Shown here: piece after piece, positions 33,442 to 48,378 of the stretch
How positions within the stretch are numbered: the first letter of the stretch is position 1
How the letters are laid out: each line of letters starts with the position of its first letter
Source: Cognatilysobacter terrigena
GTDB taxonomy: Bacteria; Pseudomonadota; Gammaproteobacteria; Xanthomonadales; Xanthomonadaceae
Direction: 5' to 3'
Length of the DNA: 64,000 bases
Assembly (NCBI RefSeq): GCF_004361065.1
Contig: NZ_SELT01000001.1
Span: 248,001-312,000, forward strand
The notes under the pieces: generated by a model
Told to the model about the DNA's origin: nothing
What the model saw: the letters and a program-made list of their open reading frames with translations, nothing else
The model's database searches: none
Translations under genes and position numbers: made by a program

Positions 33442-33581
33442 TCGCGCTGGGTTGCGGCGGCGTCGACGCCGACACTTCGACTGCGACGACTTCGCAGTCG
33501 CCGTCGCTGTCGACCGTCGTGTTGTTGCATCTCGCGCGCGTCGCGGTCGATCAGCGGTGCAACGTCGATCTCCGCAAACAA

Positions 33582-33609
33582 AAAGGCCCGCGATCGCTCG
33601 CGGGCCTTT
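33582..33609. terminator. bidirectional intrinsic terminator between convergent genes
   Basis: A perfect 12-bp stem, AAAGGCCCGCGA (33582-33593) with TCGCGGGCCTTT (33598-33609), encloses a TCGC tetraloop. The arms begin and end in A/T runs, so it works in both directions: for the PNPOx gene ending at 33441 and for the helicase gene ending at 33626. It lies 16 bases from the helicase stop. The remaining bases 33442-33581 show nothing else. Confidence 0.9.
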
Positions 33610-33625
33610 CGTATCTCACACGTGA

Positions 33626-35806
33626 TCAGCGATCGCGGCGCGGACCTCGATATCCACTGCGATCCCCGCGATCTCCACGTCCGCCGCGGTCACCGCGATC
33701 AGTCCGATCGCCATCGCGCGGCGGCGCGCCGTCGTCGCGACGCAACTTGAGCTGCTGACCCGCGACGCGAACCCGCTTGAGGTGTTCCATCGTCTCGCGC
33801 GGCATGCCCTCGGGCAGGTCGATCAGCGTGAAGTGATCGCGGATGTCGATGCGGCCGATGAAGCGGCTTTCGAGATCCGCTTCGTTCGCGATCGCGCCGA
33901 CGAGGTTGCCAGGCTTGACCCCGTGCACGTGGCCGACCTCGACGCGGAACGTCTCCATGCCGGCTTCCGGCCCGCGCTGCGGGCGCTCGCGACGCGGTGC
34001 GTCGTCGAACGCGCGCTCGGCCTCGTTGCGTGGGCGCTCGCGATCGAACCGTGGGCCGCGCGATTCGAAATCGCTGCCGGTGCGCGGCGGGCGATCCTGG
34101 TCACGGGGTTCGTGGCGCGGACGGCTGTCGTCGCGCTCGAAACGCTGCGGACGCGCGTCGTCACCCATCGGGCCGCGCTCGATGCGAGGCGCCTGATCGC
34201 TCTGCTCCGCGCGGGGTGCACGGCCGTAGGCGCGGTCGCCGGCGTCATCACGCGGCGGGCGGGCGTCACGGGCCGGGCGTTCGCCACGATCCGCGAAACG
34301 GTCGGGGTAAGGCTTGCCGTCGCGATCCTGACGCGGCTGCGGACGATCGCCTCGATCGAAGCGCGCCGGACGCCCGCCGCGATCGTCGCGCTGCGGCCGC
34401 TCCTGTCGCGGCCCGCGGTCCTGGCGCTCGCGATCCATGCGGTCACGACGCTGCGCGTCGAGCAGCGGATCATGGCCGGTCGGCATCAACAGCGGCGACT
34501 CGCCCTGCAGCAGGTGCGCAAGCGCTGCGGCGATTTCCACGGCCGGCACGTTGCGCTCGTTCTCGAAGCGCTCGATGAGATCCCGGTACATCGGAAGCTC
34601 GGCCGATTCCAGCGCATCGGAAATGCGCTCCATGAACTTGTCGACGCGACGCGCGTTCACCGACTCGATGCTCGGCGGCTCCATCGGTTCGATCGGCTGA
34701 CGCGTCGCCCGCTCGATCGCACGCAGCATGCCGCGCTCGCGGGGCGTCACGAACAGGATCGCTTCGCCGGTGCGGCCCGCGCGGCCCGTGCGACCGATGC
34801 GGTGCACGTAGCTCTCGGTGTCGTACGGAATGTCGTAGTTCAAAACGTGGGTGATGCGGTCTACGTCCAGACCGCGCGCGGCGACGTCGGTCGCCACCAG
34901 CACGTCGACGCGGCCGTCCTTCAGCTGCTGCACGATCTTCTCGCGCTGCGCCTGCTGGATGTCGCCATTCAGGGCCGCGGCGGCGATTCCGCGTGCCGCG
35001 AGCTTGTCGGCGAGCTCTTCCGTCGCGATCTTGGTGCGCGCGAACACGATCATCGCATCGAAGCTTTCCGCCTCCAGAACGCGCGTGATCGCGTCGAGCT
35101 TGTGGTGCTGGCTGACGGGGACGTACCGCTGGCGGATGTTCGCCGCGGTGGTGGTCGTCGCCTTGATGGCGATCTCGACCGGATCCTTGAGGTACGTCTG
35201 CGCGATGCGGCGGATCGGCGGGGGCATGGTCGCCGAGAACAGCGCGACCTGGCGGGTCGCCGGCGTCGCCTTCATCACCGCCTCGACGTCGTCGATGAAG
35301 CCCATGCGCAGCATTTCGTCGGCTTCGTCGAGCACGACGACCGACAGCTCGGAGAGATCGAGCGAGCCGCGGTTGAGGTGGTCGATCACGCGGCCCGGCG
35401 TACCGACGATGACCTGCACGCCGCGGCGCAGCGCCGCCAGCTGCGGGCCGTAACCCTGGCCGCCATAGATCGGCAGCACGTTGAACTGCGGCAGGTAGTG
35501 CGCGTACTTCTGGAAGGCCTCGGCGACCTGGATCGCGAGCTCGCGCGTCGGCGCCAGCACCAGCGCCTGCGGCTTGATCTTGGCGGGATCGATGCGCGCG
35601 AGCACGGGCAGCGCGAACGCGGCGGTCTTGCCGGTGCCGGTCTGCGCCTGGCCGATGACGTCGCGGCCTTCGAGCAGCGGCGGGATGGTCGCGGCCTGGA
35701 TCGGCGAGGGCGTTTCGTAGCCGACGTCGGCGAGGGCGCGCAGCAGCGGCGCGCCCAGCGCGAGGTCGTTGAAGGTCAGTGCGGACGGTTCGTTTTCGGC
35801 GCTCAT
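33626..35806 (-). CDS. deaD: ATP-dependent DEAD-box RNA helicase (DeaD/CsdA type)
   Basis: A 726-residue protein. The helicase core (about 1-380) has the Q motif (GYETPSPIQ), Walker [16 protein letters not shown] (DEAD box), SAT in FSATMPP, and [11 protein letters not shown] charged, Arg/Asp/Gly-rich region follows (about 440-610). Residues 617-690 form a DbpA/CsdA-like RNA-binding domain ([20 protein letters not shown]), and the protein ends in an RGG/RD tail. It unwinds structured RNA in cold shock, ribosome assembly and mRNA decay. Transcribed alone, divergent from selO; no cold-shock promoter is evident by eye. Confidence 0.93.
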   Translation of the reverse strand: MSAENEPSALTFNDLALGAPLLRALADVGYETPSPIQAATIPPLLEGRDVIGQAQTGTGKTAAFALPVLARIDPAKIKPQALVLAPTRELAIQVAEAFQKYAHYLPQFNVLPIYGGQGYGPQLAALRRGVQVIVGTPGRVIDHLNRGSLDLSELSVVVLDEADEMLRMGFIDDVEAVMKATPATRQVALFSATMPPPIRRIAQTYLKDPVEIAIKATTTTAANIRQRYVPVSQHHKLDAITRVLEAESFDAMIVFARTKIATEELADKLAARGIAAAALNGDIQQAQREKIVQQLKDGRVDVLVATDVAARGLDVDRITHVLNYDIPYDTESYVHRIGRTGRAGRTGEAILFVTPRERGMLRAIERATRQPIEPMEPPSIESVNARRVDKFMERISDALESAELPMYRDLIERFENERNVPAVEIAAALAHLLQGESPLLMPTGHDPLLDAQRRDRMDRERQDRGPRQERPQRDDRGGRPARFDRGDRPQPRQDRDGKPYPDRFADRGERPARDARPPRDDAGDRAYGRAPRAEQSDQAPRIERGPMGDDARPQRFERDDSRPRHEPRDQDRPPRTGSDFESRGPRFDRERPRNEAERAFDDAPRRERPQRGPEAGMETFRVEVGHVHGVKPGNLVGAIANEADLESRFIGRIDIRDHFTLIDLPEGMPRETMEHLKRVRVAGQQLKLRRDDGAPPRDGDRTDRGDRGGRGDRGDRSGYRGPRRDR

Positions 35807-36001
35807 GGCAGCTCAACGTCGGCGCCGGGCGGGCCGGTCGGGGGCGGCAGTCTACAGGCCCGTACGCGACCGCACCGTCGATGGCGACGTTTTCAGGGGA
35901 TTTGCGGGGCGAAAACGACGGTCGGCATCGCGCGGTGCATGACGTCCCGCCGGATACGATGCCGTCCCGACGCGCGTGCCGCGTCCGTTTCCAGATCACC
36001 G

Positions 36002-37564
36002 ATGAGCCTGTCCGACCTGCATTTCGACAACCGTTTCGTGCGCGAGCTGCCCGGCGACCCGTCGCGCGAGAACGTGGTGCGACAGGTGCATGGCGCGCTG
36101 TGGTCGCCCGTGGAACCCGACCCGGTCGCCGCGCCGCGCGTGCTGGCGGTGTCGCGCGAGATGCTGGAAACGCTCGGGCTCGACGCGAGCGACGCGGCGA
36201 CCCCCGAGTTCGCCGCCATCTTCGGCGGCAATGCGTTGCTCACCGGCATGCAGCCGTACGCGTCGAACTACGGCGGCCATCAGTTCGGTCACTGGGCGGG
36301 CCAACTGGGCGACGGCCGCGCGATCACGCTCGGTGAAACGGTCAACAAGGCCGGCGAGCGCTGGGAGCTGCAGCTCAAGGGCGCCGGTCGCACGCCGTAC
36401 TCGCGCACTGCCGACGGCCGCGCCGTGCTGCGATCGTCCATCCGCGAATTCCTGTGCAGCGAGGCGATGCATCACCTCGGCGTGCCGACCACGCGCGCGT
36501 TGAGCCTGGTCGCGACCGGCGAGGACGTCGTCCGCGACATGTTCTACGACGGCCACGCCGCGCCCGAGCCCGGCGCGGTGGTCTGTCGCGTCGCGCCGTC
36601 GTTCATCCGCTTCGGGCACTTCGAGCTGCCGGCATCGCGTGGCGATATCGACCTGCTGCGGCAGCTCGTCGAATTCTGTATTCGACGGGACTTCCCGCAC
36701 CTCGATCCGGATGCGCCCGACGTCGTCTCAAGTTGGTTCGGCGAAATCTGCGAACGCACCGCCGTGATGATCGGCCACTGGATGCGCGTGGGTTTCGTCC
36801 ACGGCGTGATGAACACCGACAACATGTCGATCCTCGGGCTCACCATCGACTACGGCCCATACGGGTGGATCGACAACTACGATCCCGACTGGACGCCCAA
36901 CACCACCGACGCGCAGCGCCGTCGATACCGCTTCGGTCAGCAACCTGCGGTGGCGTACTGGAATCTCGGCCGGCTCGCATCGGCGCTGGCGGCGATGGAT
37001 CCCGACGTCGCGCCGCTGCAGGCAGGGCTCGCGCGGTATGTCGACGCGTACGAGCGCACCGAGCGCGACAACGCCGTCGGCAAGCTTGGCCTTGGCGAGT
37101 TCCGCGAAGGCGACCTGGATCTCGTCGACTCGCTGCAGCAGTGGATGCGCGAGACCGAAGTCGACATAACGCTGTTCTTCCGCGGGTTGATCGACGTCGA
37201 TCCCGTGTCGCCCGACCTCGCGCCGCTCGACAACGCTTATTACGACGATGCCAAGCGCGAGGCAGGCCTGCCTGCGCTGCGTGAATGGCTCGCGCGTTAC
37301 GCCGCGCGGCTGGCGGACGGGCCATCGCCGGAGCAACGCCGCGAACAGATGCGGCGTGCCAACCCGCGTTACGTGCCGCGCAACTACGTCGTGCAGCAGG
37401 TCATCGACCGCGCGACGGCAGGCGATGCGTCCGGCATCGAGGAACTGCTCGACGTGATGCGCCATCCGTACGACGACCAGCCCGGTCGCGAAGCGTTCGC
37501 GCAGCGCCGCCCCGACTGGGCGCGTCACAAGGCCGGTTGCTCGATGCTGTCCTGCAGTTCGTGA
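36002..37564 (+). CDS. selO: protein adenylyltransferase SelO (YdiU/UPF0061 family)
   Basis: A 520-residue pseudokinase. The N-terminus has the nucleotide-binding region ([32 protein letters not shown]), and the family block [19 protein letters not shown] carries the D-x-M/N loop. The C-terminal CSMLSCSS has the conserved disulphide-type Cys pair found in bacterial SelO (Sec in animals). The enzyme transfers AMP from ATP to Ser, Thr or Tyr in redox-related proteins. No in-frame UGA replaces the Cys. Start ATG 36002; a long open frame upstream is antisense to the helicase gene. Confidence 0.92.
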   Translation: MSLSDLHFDNRFVRELPGDPSRENVVRQVHGALWSPVEPDPVAAPRVLAVSREMLETLGLDASDAATPEFAAIFGGNALLTGMQPYASNYGGHQFGHWAGQLGDGRAITLGETVNKAGERWELQLKGAGRTPYSRTADGRAVLRSSIREFLCSEAMHHLGVPTTRALSLVATGEDVVRDMFYDGHAAPEPGAVVCRVAPSFIRFGHFELPASRGDIDLLRQLVEFCIRRDFPHLDPDAPDVVSSWFGEICERTAVMIGHWMRVGFVHGVMNTDNMSILGLTIDYGPYGWIDNYDPDWTPNTTDAQRRRYRFGQQPAVAYWNLGRLASALAAMDPDVAPLQAGLARYVDAYERTERDNAVGKLGLGEFREGDLDLVDSLQQWMRETEVDITLFFRGLIDVDPVSPDLAPLDNAYYDDAKREAGLPALREWLARYAARLADGPSPEQRREQMRRANPRYVPRNYVVQQVIDRATAGDASGIEELLDVMRHPYDDQPGREAFAQRRPDWARHKAGCSMLSCSS

Positions 37565-37600
37565 ACCGGGCTGCGGCGGCGCGCCGCGTAGAATGAGCGC

Positions 37601-39475
37601 ATGCCCCTGATCACTCTCCAGTCCGTCGACTTCAGCGTCGGCGGCCCGCTGCTGCTCGACCACGTCGACCTTTCCATCGAATCCGGCGAGCGCATCGCCG
37701 TCATCGGCCGCAACGGCGCCGGCAAGTCGACGCTGCTCAAGCTCATCTCGGGCGACCTGCATGTCGACGACGGCGAGGTGCGCTACGAGGGCGGCGTGCG
37801 CGTCGCGCGCCTCGAGCAGGAAGTGCCGATCGACACAGCGGGCGACGTGTTCGACGTCGTCGCCGGTGGCCTGGGCGAGCAGGGCGCGTTGCTCGCGCAG
37901 TTCCACCACCTCAGCCATGCCGCGGACGTCGATGCGAACGCGCTGGCCGAGGTGCAGTCGCGCATCGAAGCGTTAGGTGCGTGGTCGCTCGATCAGCGCG
38001 TCACGGAGACGCTGACGCGCCTTTCGCTGGACGGCGACCTGCCGTTCGCCGGGCTGTCGGGCGGCATGCGACGTCGCGTGATGCTCGCGCGTGCGCTCGT
38101 GTCGGCGCCGGATGTGCTGCTGCTCGACGAGCCGACCAACCATCTCGACATCGAGTCGATCGACTGGCTGGAAGGGTTCCTCAAGTCGTGGCGGGGCACG
38201 CTGATCTTCATCACCCACGATCGCCGCTTCATGCGGTCGCTGGCGACGCGCATCGTCGAGATCGACCGGGGTTCGCTCACGAGCTGGCCCGGCGACTGGG
38301 ACAACTACCTGCGCCGCCGCGAAGAGCGCCTGCACTCGGAAGCGCAGGAAAACGCGCGCTTCGACAAGCTGCTCGCGCAGGAAGAGGTGTGGATCCGCCA
38401 AGGCATCAAGGCGCGGCGCACACGCGACGAAGGCCGCGTGCGACGGCTCAAGGCGATGCGCGAGGAACGCGCGCAGCGTCGCGATCTCACTGGCAAGGTG
38501 CGCATGGAAGCCGCGCAGGCGGACGCCTCGGGCCGCAAGGTGATCGAAGCCAAGGACGTCAGCGTCAAACTCGGCGGCCGGACGATCATCCGCGACTTCT
38601 CGACGACGATTTTCCGGGGCGACCGAATCGGCCTGATCGGCCCGAACGGCAGCGGCAAGACGACGCTGCTGCGCACGCTGCTCGGCGACCTCGTGCCCGA
38701 CACCGGTGAAGTGCGGCCCGGCACCGGCCTGCAGATCGCCTACTTCGACCAGTATCGCGCGACGCTGCGCGAAGACTGGAACGCGATCGAGAACGTGGCC
38801 GAGGGCCGCGAGTTCGTCGAGTTCAACGGCAAGCGCAAGCACATCATCGGCTACCTGCAGGACTTCCTGTTCACGCCGGAACGCGCGCGCGCCCCGATCA
38901 CACGGCTGTCGGGCGGTGAGCGCAATCGCCTGCTGCTCGCACGCCTGTTCGCGCAGCCGTCCAACCTGCTGGTGATGGACGAACCGACCAACGATCTCGA
39001 CGTCGAAACGCTGGAGCTTCTGGAAGAGCTGCTCGGCGACTACGCGGGCACGCTGCTGCTGGTGAGCCACGATCGCGACTTCCTCGACAACGTGGTGACG
39101 TCGACGCTCGTCATGGAAGGCGACGGGCGCGTGGGCGACTACGTCGGCGGTTACACCGACTGGCTGCGGCAGAAGCCCACCTTGGAATCGAGAGGCGTGA
39201 AGCCGGAAGCGTCCAAGGCGGCGCCGGTCGCATCGACGTCCGCCGTTGCGCCCGCCAAGCGCAAGCTCAGCTACAAGGAAACCCGCGAGCTGGAAGCACT
39301 CCCGGGCCGTATCGAGACGCTTGAAGGCGATGTCGCGCGGCTCACCGGCGCGCTGTCCGACCCCTCGTTCTACACACGCGACGCCGCCGCGATCACGGCG
39401 CACAATGCCGAGCTCGCCCGTGCGCAGGCCGAGCTGGACGCGGCCTATGCGCGGTGGTCGGAACTCGACGGCTAG
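37601..39475 (+). CDS. uup: ABC-F ATPase, Uup family
   Basis: A 624-residue tandem ABC protein without membrane segments. Domain 1: Walker A GRNGAGKST, signature LSGGMRRR, Walker B LLLDEPTNHLD. Domain 2: GPNGSGKTT, LSGGERNR and LVMDEPTNDLD. The linker of about 80 residues is charged and helical. A C-terminal coiled coil (ELEALPGRIETLEGDVARLTG, about 560-620) is the DNA-binding tail of Uup. Uup-type proteins act on ribosomes and affect transposon excision. It starts 36 bases after selO and may share its transcript. Confidence 0.93.
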   Translation: MPLITLQSVDFSVGGPLLLDHVDLSIESGERIAVIGRNGAGKSTLLKLISGDLHVDDGEVRYEGGVRVARLEQEVPIDTAGDVFDVVAGGLGEQGALLAQFHHLSHAADVDANALAEVQSRIEALGAWSLDQRVTETLTRLSLDGDLPFAGLSGGMRRRVMLARALVSAPDVLLLDEPTNHLDIESIDWLEGFLKSWRGTLIFITHDRRFMRSLATRIVEIDRGSLTSWPGDWDNYLRRREERLHSEAQENARFDKLLAQEEVWIRQGIKARRTRDEGRVRRLKAMREERAQRRDLTGKVRMEAAQADASGRKVIEAKDVSVKLGGRTIIRDFSTTIFRGDRIGLIGPNGSGKTTLLRTLLGDLVPDTGEVRPGTGLQIAYFDQYRATLREDWNAIENVAEGREFVEFNGKRKHIIGYLQDFLFTPERARAPITRLSGGERNRLLLARLFAQPSNLLVMDEPTNDLDVETLELLEELLGDYAGTLLLVSHDRDFLDNVVTSTLVMEGDGRVGDYVGGYTDWLRQKPTLESRGVKPEASKAAPVASTSAVAPAKRKLSYKETRELEALPGRIETLEGDVARLTGALSDPSFYTRDAAAITAHNAELARAQAELDAAYARWSELDG

Positions 39476-39483
39476 GAATCGCC

Positions 39484-39993
39484 ATGCGCAGGACGTGGGT
39501 CGTTGCGGTGATCGTGCTGGTGGTTGCCGGTGCCGTCGCGTGGGGCTGGCAGCTGAAGCGTCGCCACGACCACGCGGCCTACGTCGCCGCACAGCGTGCG
39601 CGTGCCATTACGGTGCGCGTCGACGTCGACATTCCGCACAGGTTGCTCGTTGCGCGAACGGGTGATGGGGTCGAGCAGCGCGTCGATCTCGGTCAACTCG
39701 AAATGCTCGCCGTGCATCAGCAGCCGGAGGGCGGCGATGCGCTGATGACGCTCGAGTCGCAGCGTCGCATCGTCAGCCTGCCGTATTACGGCCTGGACGC
39801 CTGGCGTGTGCTTCAGCAGCTGCCGCCAGTACTGACCAATCTGGACGATGGCGTGGTCGCGACGCAGCTGTCGCGCTTCGAGAACGAACGCGACCTGAGC
39901 TGCGTGCTGTGGGCGTCTCCGGCGCGCGCGGCGGCACTGGAGAAGGCGGGTCATCTGGTCGGCCATTGCTGGCCGCGCACGGCATCGCCCTGA
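39484..39993 (+). CDS. hypothetical protein with N-terminal membrane anchor
   Basis: A 169-residue protein. One hydrophobic anchor spans about 5-22 (WVVAVIVLVVAGAVAWGW), followed by a basic turn and a periplasm-facing domain. That domain has repeated strand-like blocks (TVRVDVDIPHRLLVARTG, VDLGQLEMLAVHQQPEGG, VLTNLDDGVVATQLSRFENE). Two Cys (CVLWAS and GHCW) near the end could pair. No known family. It starts nine bases after the uup stop and so is probably co-transcribed. Confidence 0.55.
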   Translation: MRRTWVVAVIVLVVAGAVAWGWQLKRRHDHAAYVAAQRARAITVRVDVDIPHRLLVARTGDGVEQRVDLGQLEMLAVHQQPEGGDALMTLESQRRIVSLPYYGLDAWRVLQQLPPVLTNLDDGVVATQLSRFENERDLSCVLWASPARAAALEKAGHLVGHCWPRTASP

Positions 39994-40263
39994 TCAGGCT
40001 TCCGGCGTGTAGCCCTGCGCGCGGTCGGCGTTGCCTTCGAAGAGGAACTTCTCCATCTGCTCCGCGAGATACGCGCGGTGCTTCGGGTTCATCGGCGACA
40101 GCCGGTTCTCGTTGATCAGGAGCGTCTGGTGCGCGAGCCATGCCGCCCATGCCTGCTTGCCGACCTGCACATAGACGCGCCGCCCGAGTTCGCCGGGCCA
40201 CGGGATGAAATCGAGGCCTTCGTCCTCGCGCTTGAGCCAGACGCAGTCGACGGTGCGGGCCAT
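39994..40263 (-). CDS. yggX: YggX-family Fe(II)-trafficking protein
   Basis: An 89-residue protein that matches YggX closely. It begins [20 protein letters not shown] with the single conserved Cys near position 7, continues [18 protein letters not shown] and ends [20 protein letters not shown]. YggX protects Fe-S proteins from oxidative damage in the cytosol. Its ATG lies one base after the mutY stop on the same strand, matching the mutY-yggX order known in enterobacteria. It ends exactly against the convergent hypothetical gene (no gap). Confidence 0.95.
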   Translation of the reverse strand: MARTVDCVWLKREDEGLDFIPWPGELGRRVYVQVGKQAWAAWLAHQTLLINENRLSPMNPKHRAYLAEQMEKFLFEGNADRAQGYTPEA

Positions 40264-40264
40264 T

Positions 40265-41326
40265 TCAGTCCTCGAACAGGCGGTTGAGCAGGGTGCGGAC
40301 GGGTGCGGGAATGCCGAGCGATACGAGATCGTTGCGGGCCACCCACGCCGCGGCATCGTCGTCCGCAACGCGCGTCGCCGCTTGGATGCGATGCACGCGC
40401 GGCCGCAAGGTCAGATGGTAGTGCGAGAAGCCGTGCGCGACGTCGTCGAGCCACATCAGCGCATCGCCACGCAGCGGTTGCGAGGCCAGCCACGCGTCCG
40501 CAGCGGCCTCATCCTCGAACTGCGGAAGCGACCAGAGTGATGCCCAGACGCCGGTCGCGTCGCGTCGACGCAACAGCACGCGGCCGTCGGCATCGCGCAG
40601 CACGAGCACGACGGCCTGGCGCTGCGGCAGCACTTTCGCCGGGCGCGGCGTCGGCAGTTCGTCCTGGCGGCCTTCGATGCGCGCGACGCAGTCGTCCTGC
40701 AGCGGGCAGATGACGCACGCCGGACGGCGCGGCGTGCAGAGCGTCGCGCCGAAATCCATCTGCGCCTGCGTGTAGTCGGCGAGTCGATCGTCCGGGAGGC
40801 CCGCTTCGGCGACGTGCGCGTTCGCGAACTGCCACAGCACGCGTTCGACCTTCGGCGCGCCCGGCCAGCCCTCGACGCCGTGGTAGCGCGCGAGTACGCG
40901 CTTGACGTTGCCGTCGAGGATCGCGTGCCGGTCGTTCCACGCCTGCGCCGCGATCGCCGCGGCGGTGCTTCGACCGATGCCCGGCAGCGCGGCAAGCGCT
41001 TCGACGTCGCGTCGCAGTTCGCCGCCGTGCCGCTCCATGCACAGCCGCGCGGCGGCATGCAGGTTTCGGGCGCGTGTGTAGTAGCCGAGGCCGGACCACA
41101 GCGCGAGCACGCGGTCGAGCGGTGCGTCGGCGAGATCGCGCAGCGTCGGCAGTGCGTCGACGAAGCGATGGAAGTAGGGGATGACGGTCGCGACCTGCGT
41201 TTGCTGCAGCATCACTTCCGACAGCCAGACGCGATACGGCGTGCGCGGGTGCTGCCAGGGAAGGTCGTGGCGGCCGTTGACATCGAACCACGCGAGCAGG
41301 CGCGCGGCGAACCCCTCATTCGCCAT
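40265..41326 (-). CDS. mutY: A/G-specific adenine DNA glycosylase
   Basis: A 353-residue MutY with all key parts. Catalytic Glu lies in [10 protein letters not shown]; the helix-hairpin-helix is [12 protein letters not shown]; Asp is in [12 protein letters not shown]. The 4Fe-4S loop C-x6-C-x2-C-x5-C is [19 protein letters not shown]-terminal NUDIX-like domain recognises 8-oxoG. It removes A opposite 8-oxoG. It overlaps the end of the AsmA-like gene by 11 bases and is followed by yggX, so it should be in one operon with ftsY. Confidence 0.96.
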   Translation of the reverse strand: MANEGFAARLLAWFDVNGRHDLPWQHPRTPYRVWLSEVMLQQTQVATVIPYFHRFVDALPTLRDLADAPLDRVLALWSGLGYYTRARNLHAAARLCMERHGGELRRDVEALAALPGIGRSTAAAIAAQAWNDRHAILDGNVKRVLARYHGVEGWPGAPKVERVLWQFANAHVAEAGLPDDRLADYTQAQMDFGATLCTPRRPACVICPLQDDCVARIEGRQDELPTPRPAKVLPQRQAVVLVLRDADGRVLLRRRDATGVWASLWSLPQFEDEAAADAWLASQPLRGDALMWLDDVAHGFSHYHLTLRPRVHRIQAATRVADDDAAAWVARNDLVSLGIPAPVRTLLNRLFED

Positions 41327-42583
41327 CGGAAAACTCGACCTCGACGCCGTCCATCGTCACGCCCGGGAACTCGAGACGCGGCGTCGACACGCGTCCTACG
41401 AGCGGCGGCAGCGGCGTGCCTTTGGACGAGGCATCGAGCCACGCCAGCACGCGCGGCGTTCTGAAACGTCCGTCGAACGTCGTTGAGCCCGACGCGAGAT
41501 GCAGGGCTGCTTCACCGGAGAAGTCGATCGGCCCCGTGTACGCAAGGCGCATCGGCAGCGGGCCACGCGGACGATGCAATGGCGCGGGAAGCTCGGGCCA
41601 CGCCGACGGCCACTTCGCGATCGTGCCCGCCATGTCGAGCGACAGCGCGTTCGTCCAGTCGAGACGTCCCGACGCGGTGAGATCGGGAATCGCGTCGCCT
41701 TGACGCAACGCCAGCCCGAACGGCGCGAGATGCACGCCTTGCGCATAGGTGGCGCGGCCGCCGATGCCGAGGCGGAACGGCAGCGTCGTCGTTGGGGAGA
41801 CATAGCGTGCGCGTGCGCCCATCGCGAGCCGGTCGACGGCGATGCCATGCGACAGGTCGGGCACGCCGCGCAGCACCAGGTCCATCGGCAGCGACCAGTC
41901 GGGGCGTTGCACTGTCACCTTGCCCGCGACCCCGAGGCCCGTGGGCATTTCCGGTTGCGACAGCGTTGCTGCCACGTCGAACGGCACGCGCGTGGAGCCG
42001 GCCACCATGCGGCCGCGAAGCGTCCCGCGAACGATGCGATGCGGCGCGAGTTTCGGAACGTAGACTTCAAGCCTGTCGATGATCCAGCCGTCGCCGGTGA
42101 CGACGCCCTTCGTCGCGACGAAACCGTCGGTGAGCGTGGGCGTGGGGCGTTGCGGCGTCGGCGGACGCGTCGCGAGCCAGCGTTGCAGCGCACCGATGTC
42201 GAGCTGCGGATGATCGAGTTCGATGCGATGCACGACGACGTCCGCGCCGCGCGACCTGATCGTCGACATCGGAACGGAGAGCGCGATGCGGTCCGCGCGC
42301 AGGACGGGCGTGGCGTCGCCGTCGCGTTGCGCGGTCACGTCACGCAGGACGAGCCGCGGCGTGTCGCCGAGTGTGTATTCGCTGACACCCTTGGCGGTGA
42401 TGCGCAGGCCGAGCGCGCGGCTCGCCTGCGAAAGCACCAGCGAGGCGACCTGCTGCGGCCGCGACGCCCATCGGGCGAGTCCGGCGAGCAGCACGATGAC
42501 GACCAGAAGCGCGATCCACCACGCGCGACGGCGCGACCGCGCGGGCGCGGCGGATGGCGTCGGCTCGGCCGGCGCGGCGTCCG

Positions 42584-42587
<4 letters not shown>
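41316..42587 (-). CDS. AsmA-like periplasmic/inner-membrane protein
   Basis: A 423-residue protein with a cytosolic Pro/Ala-rich start, one transmembrane anchor (about 22-40) and a long periplasmic repeat-beta domain. Blocks such as RALGLRITAKGVSEYTLGDT and VVVHRIELDHPQLDIGALQ are typical of the chorein-like start of AsmA proteins, which are implicated in lipid transport between membranes or in outer-membrane assembly. The C-terminal half has repeated strands (FDVAATLSQPEMPTGLGVAG). Its start overlaps the ftsY stop by four bases and its stop overlaps mutY, so it is translationally coupled. Confidence 0.75.
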
Positions 42588-43909
<1,322 letters not shown>

Positions 43910-43974
43910 CGGCAGGCGTCGGAATTGGGGGAAAATGGGCGCGACATGCTAGCACCGGCCCCCACGACGCCCCG

Positions 43975-45098
<1,124 letters not shown>

Positions 45099-45118
45099 CG
45101 TCAACCCCGAGGAAACAC

Positions 45119-46043
<925 letters not shown>

Positions 46044-46044
<1 letters not shown>

Positions 46045-47783
46045 TGCGTCCAGTTCTGCACGTCTTCGCTGCTGTTGTTCTGTCGCTCGTCGTCGCCATG
46101 CCGACGGCCGCGAAAACCCCAGCAGCGAAGACGGCGACGACGGCTGCGCACGCATCGCATCCGCCGGGTGCCGCGATCGCGAGCGCCCACGCGCTGGCCA
46201 CGGATGCCGGGCTCGAAATGCTGCGCAAGGGCGGCAATGCATTCGATGCCGCGGTCGCGGTGTCGGGGGTGCTCTCCGTCGTCGAGCCGGTGAGCTCGGG
46301 CATCGGCGGTGGCGGCTTCTTCCTGCTGCACGATGCGAAGACCGGTCGCGATGTGTTCGTCGACGCGCGCGAAACCGCGCCCGAGTCGGCGACGCCGGCC
46401 TCGTTCCTCGACGCGAAGGGCGATCTCGACCGCGACCGCGCGCAGAACGGGCCGTGGTCGGCCGGCATCCCGGGCTTGCCCGCGGCGCTCGTCCACATCG
46501 CGAAGAAGTACGGAAAGCTTCCGCTCACGACCACGCTCGCGCCCGCCATCCGCATCGCGCGCGACGGCTTCCCCGTGTATGAGCGCCTCGAGAAGGGCTA
46601 CGCCAGCCGTCGCACGGTGATGGAGCGCTACCGTGGCACGCGTGCGGTGTTCCTCGCCGACGGCGATCCGCCGAAGGTCGGCGAAACGTTCAAGCAGCCC
46701 GAACTCGCGCACACGCTCGAACTGATCGCGAGCAAGGGTTTCGACGGCTTCTATCGTGGCGAGACCGCGACGAAGCTGCTCGCGGCGGTCAAGGAAGAGG
46801 GCGGCCGCTGGACGCCGAACGAACTCGCCGGATACCGCGTGCGCGAACGCACGCCGCTAAAGTTCGACTATCGCGGCTGGCACATCACCACCGCGCCGCC
46901 GCCGTCGTCCGGTGGCGTCGCGCTCGCGGAGATCCTGCAGACCGTCTCCGGCTGGGACCTGCAGAAGCTCGACCCCGCACATCGCACGCACATCCTCACC
47001 GAGGCGATGCGCCGCGCGTACCGCGACCGCACGATCTATCTCGGCGATCCGGACTTCGTGAAGGTGCCGATGTCGCGCCTGATGTCGCCGGACTACGCGG
47101 CGGGCCTGCGCGCCACGATCCACCCGGACAAGGCGACGCCGAGCGAGCTGCTGCCGGGCCAGCCCGCGCCGCTGGAAGACGACGAGACCACGCATTACTC
47201 GATCATCGACGCGCAGGGAAACCTCGTGTCGACGACGCAGACGGTCAACCTCACCTACGGTTCGGGCATGGTCGCGACGGGCACGGGCGTGCTGCTCAAC
47301 AACGAGATGGACGACTTCGCGCTGAAGCCGGGCACGGCGAACGCATTCGGCGTGATGGGCTTCGAGGCGAACGCACCCAAGCCCGGCAAGCGCATGCTGA
47401 GTTCGATGACGCCGAGCTTCATGGAGTCGAAGGACAAGCTGGTCGTGATCGGCGCGCCGGGCGGCAGCCGCATCATCACCGAGGTGCTCATCGGCATCCT
47501 GGGTTATGACGCTGGTCTGTCGGCGCAGCAGGTCGCAGCGCTGCCGCGCATCCACCACCAATGGCTGCCGGACTTGATCTCCGCCGAGGCGGGTGCGCTC
47601 GATGCGCAGACGGTGACCGCACTGGAGGCCATGGGCCACAAGGTCAACGCCGCCGAGGCGAATTGGGGCAACCTGCAGACGGTCGCGTGGGACAAGCGCG
47701 CGAACACGCTGGAAGGCGGCACCGATCCGCGCAATCCCATGGGCAAGGCGGCCGTCGATACCGCGCCGCGCGCCGCGCACTGA
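46044..47783 (+). CDS. ggt: gamma-glutamyltransferase
   Basis: A 579-residue periplasmic enzyme with a signal peptide (1-23). It is made as one chain and cut before the catalytic Thr382, in DDETTHYSIIDA, giving a large and a small subunit. GKxGGNAFDAAVA, DARETAPESAT and the SGIGGGGFFL loop bind the gamma-glutamyl group. The small subunit ends PGGSRIITEVLIGIL. It transfers or hydrolyses gamma-glutamyl groups of glutathione outside the cytoplasm. Start codon overlaps the ferredoxin stop, so it may be translationally coupled. Confidence 0.95.
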
Positions 47784-47807
47784 CCCGAAACCCCGCAAGG
47801 ACGACGC

Positions 47808-48296
47808 ATGGCGCTCGAACGGCTTCCGAACGCACCGACCGATTTCGACTTCGTGATCGGCGACTGGCGCGTCACCCATCGCCGGCTCAAGGATCGGCTC
47901 GCGAACTGCACCGAGTGGGTGGAGTTCGACGGCGAGATGTCGACACGGCACGTGCTCGGCGGCTTCGGCAATGTCGAGGACAACCGGCTGATGTTTCCCG
48001 AGGGCGAGTTCCGCGCGGTCGCGCTGCGCTCGTACGACGCATCGGCGGGCACGTGGTCGATCTGGTGGCTTGACGGTCGTTTCCCGGGTCGCGTCGACGT
48101 GCCCGTCGTCGGGCGCTTCGAGAACGGCGTCGGTACGTTCTTCGCCAAGGACACGTTCGGCGACATGCCGATCACGATCCGCTTCATCTGGTCGACGTCG
48201 GACGTCGACACGTTGCGCTGGGAGCAGGCGTTCTCCGCCGACGACGGCCGCACGTGGGAAACCAACTGGACGATGGACTTCCGTCGCCGCGCCTGA
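47808..48296 (+). CDS. DUF1579-like hypothetical protein
   Basis: A 162-residue protein. [20 protein letters not shown] opens a family seen in many bacteria, where the W in 'IGDW' is invariant. Strands [19 protein letters not shown] and [18 protein letters not shown] suggest a lipocalin-like barrel. It is likely cytosolic, as no signal peptide is visible. Ligand unknown. It begins 24 bases after ggt and may be co-transcribed with it. Confidence 0.6.
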   Translation: MALERLPNAPTDFDFVIGDWRVTHRRLKDRLANCTEWVEFDGEMSTRHVLGGFGNVEDNRLMFPEGEFRAVALRSYDASAGTWSIWWLDGRFPGRVDVPVVGRFENGVGTFFAKDTFGDMPITIRFIWSTSDVDTLRWEQAFSADDGRTWETNWTMDFRRRA

Positions 48297-48378
48297 CGCG
48301 GGCGGTTCCGCGCACGCGACGGGCGGGCGTTCGCCTCCAAGCGGCCGTGGAATCATGGCGCTTTCCGGAGGACTGCAG

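Noticed and set aside
33782-36001. Long plus-strand open frame leading into selO
   Set aside because: It is exactly antisense to the DEAD-box helicase, which has all catalytic motifs. The antisense product is Arg/Ala-rich without domain features.
37530-37564. Selenocysteine in SelO
   Set aside because: The end reads CSMLSCSS with a normal stop. No in-frame TGA replaces a Cys and no SECIS-like hairpin is needed.
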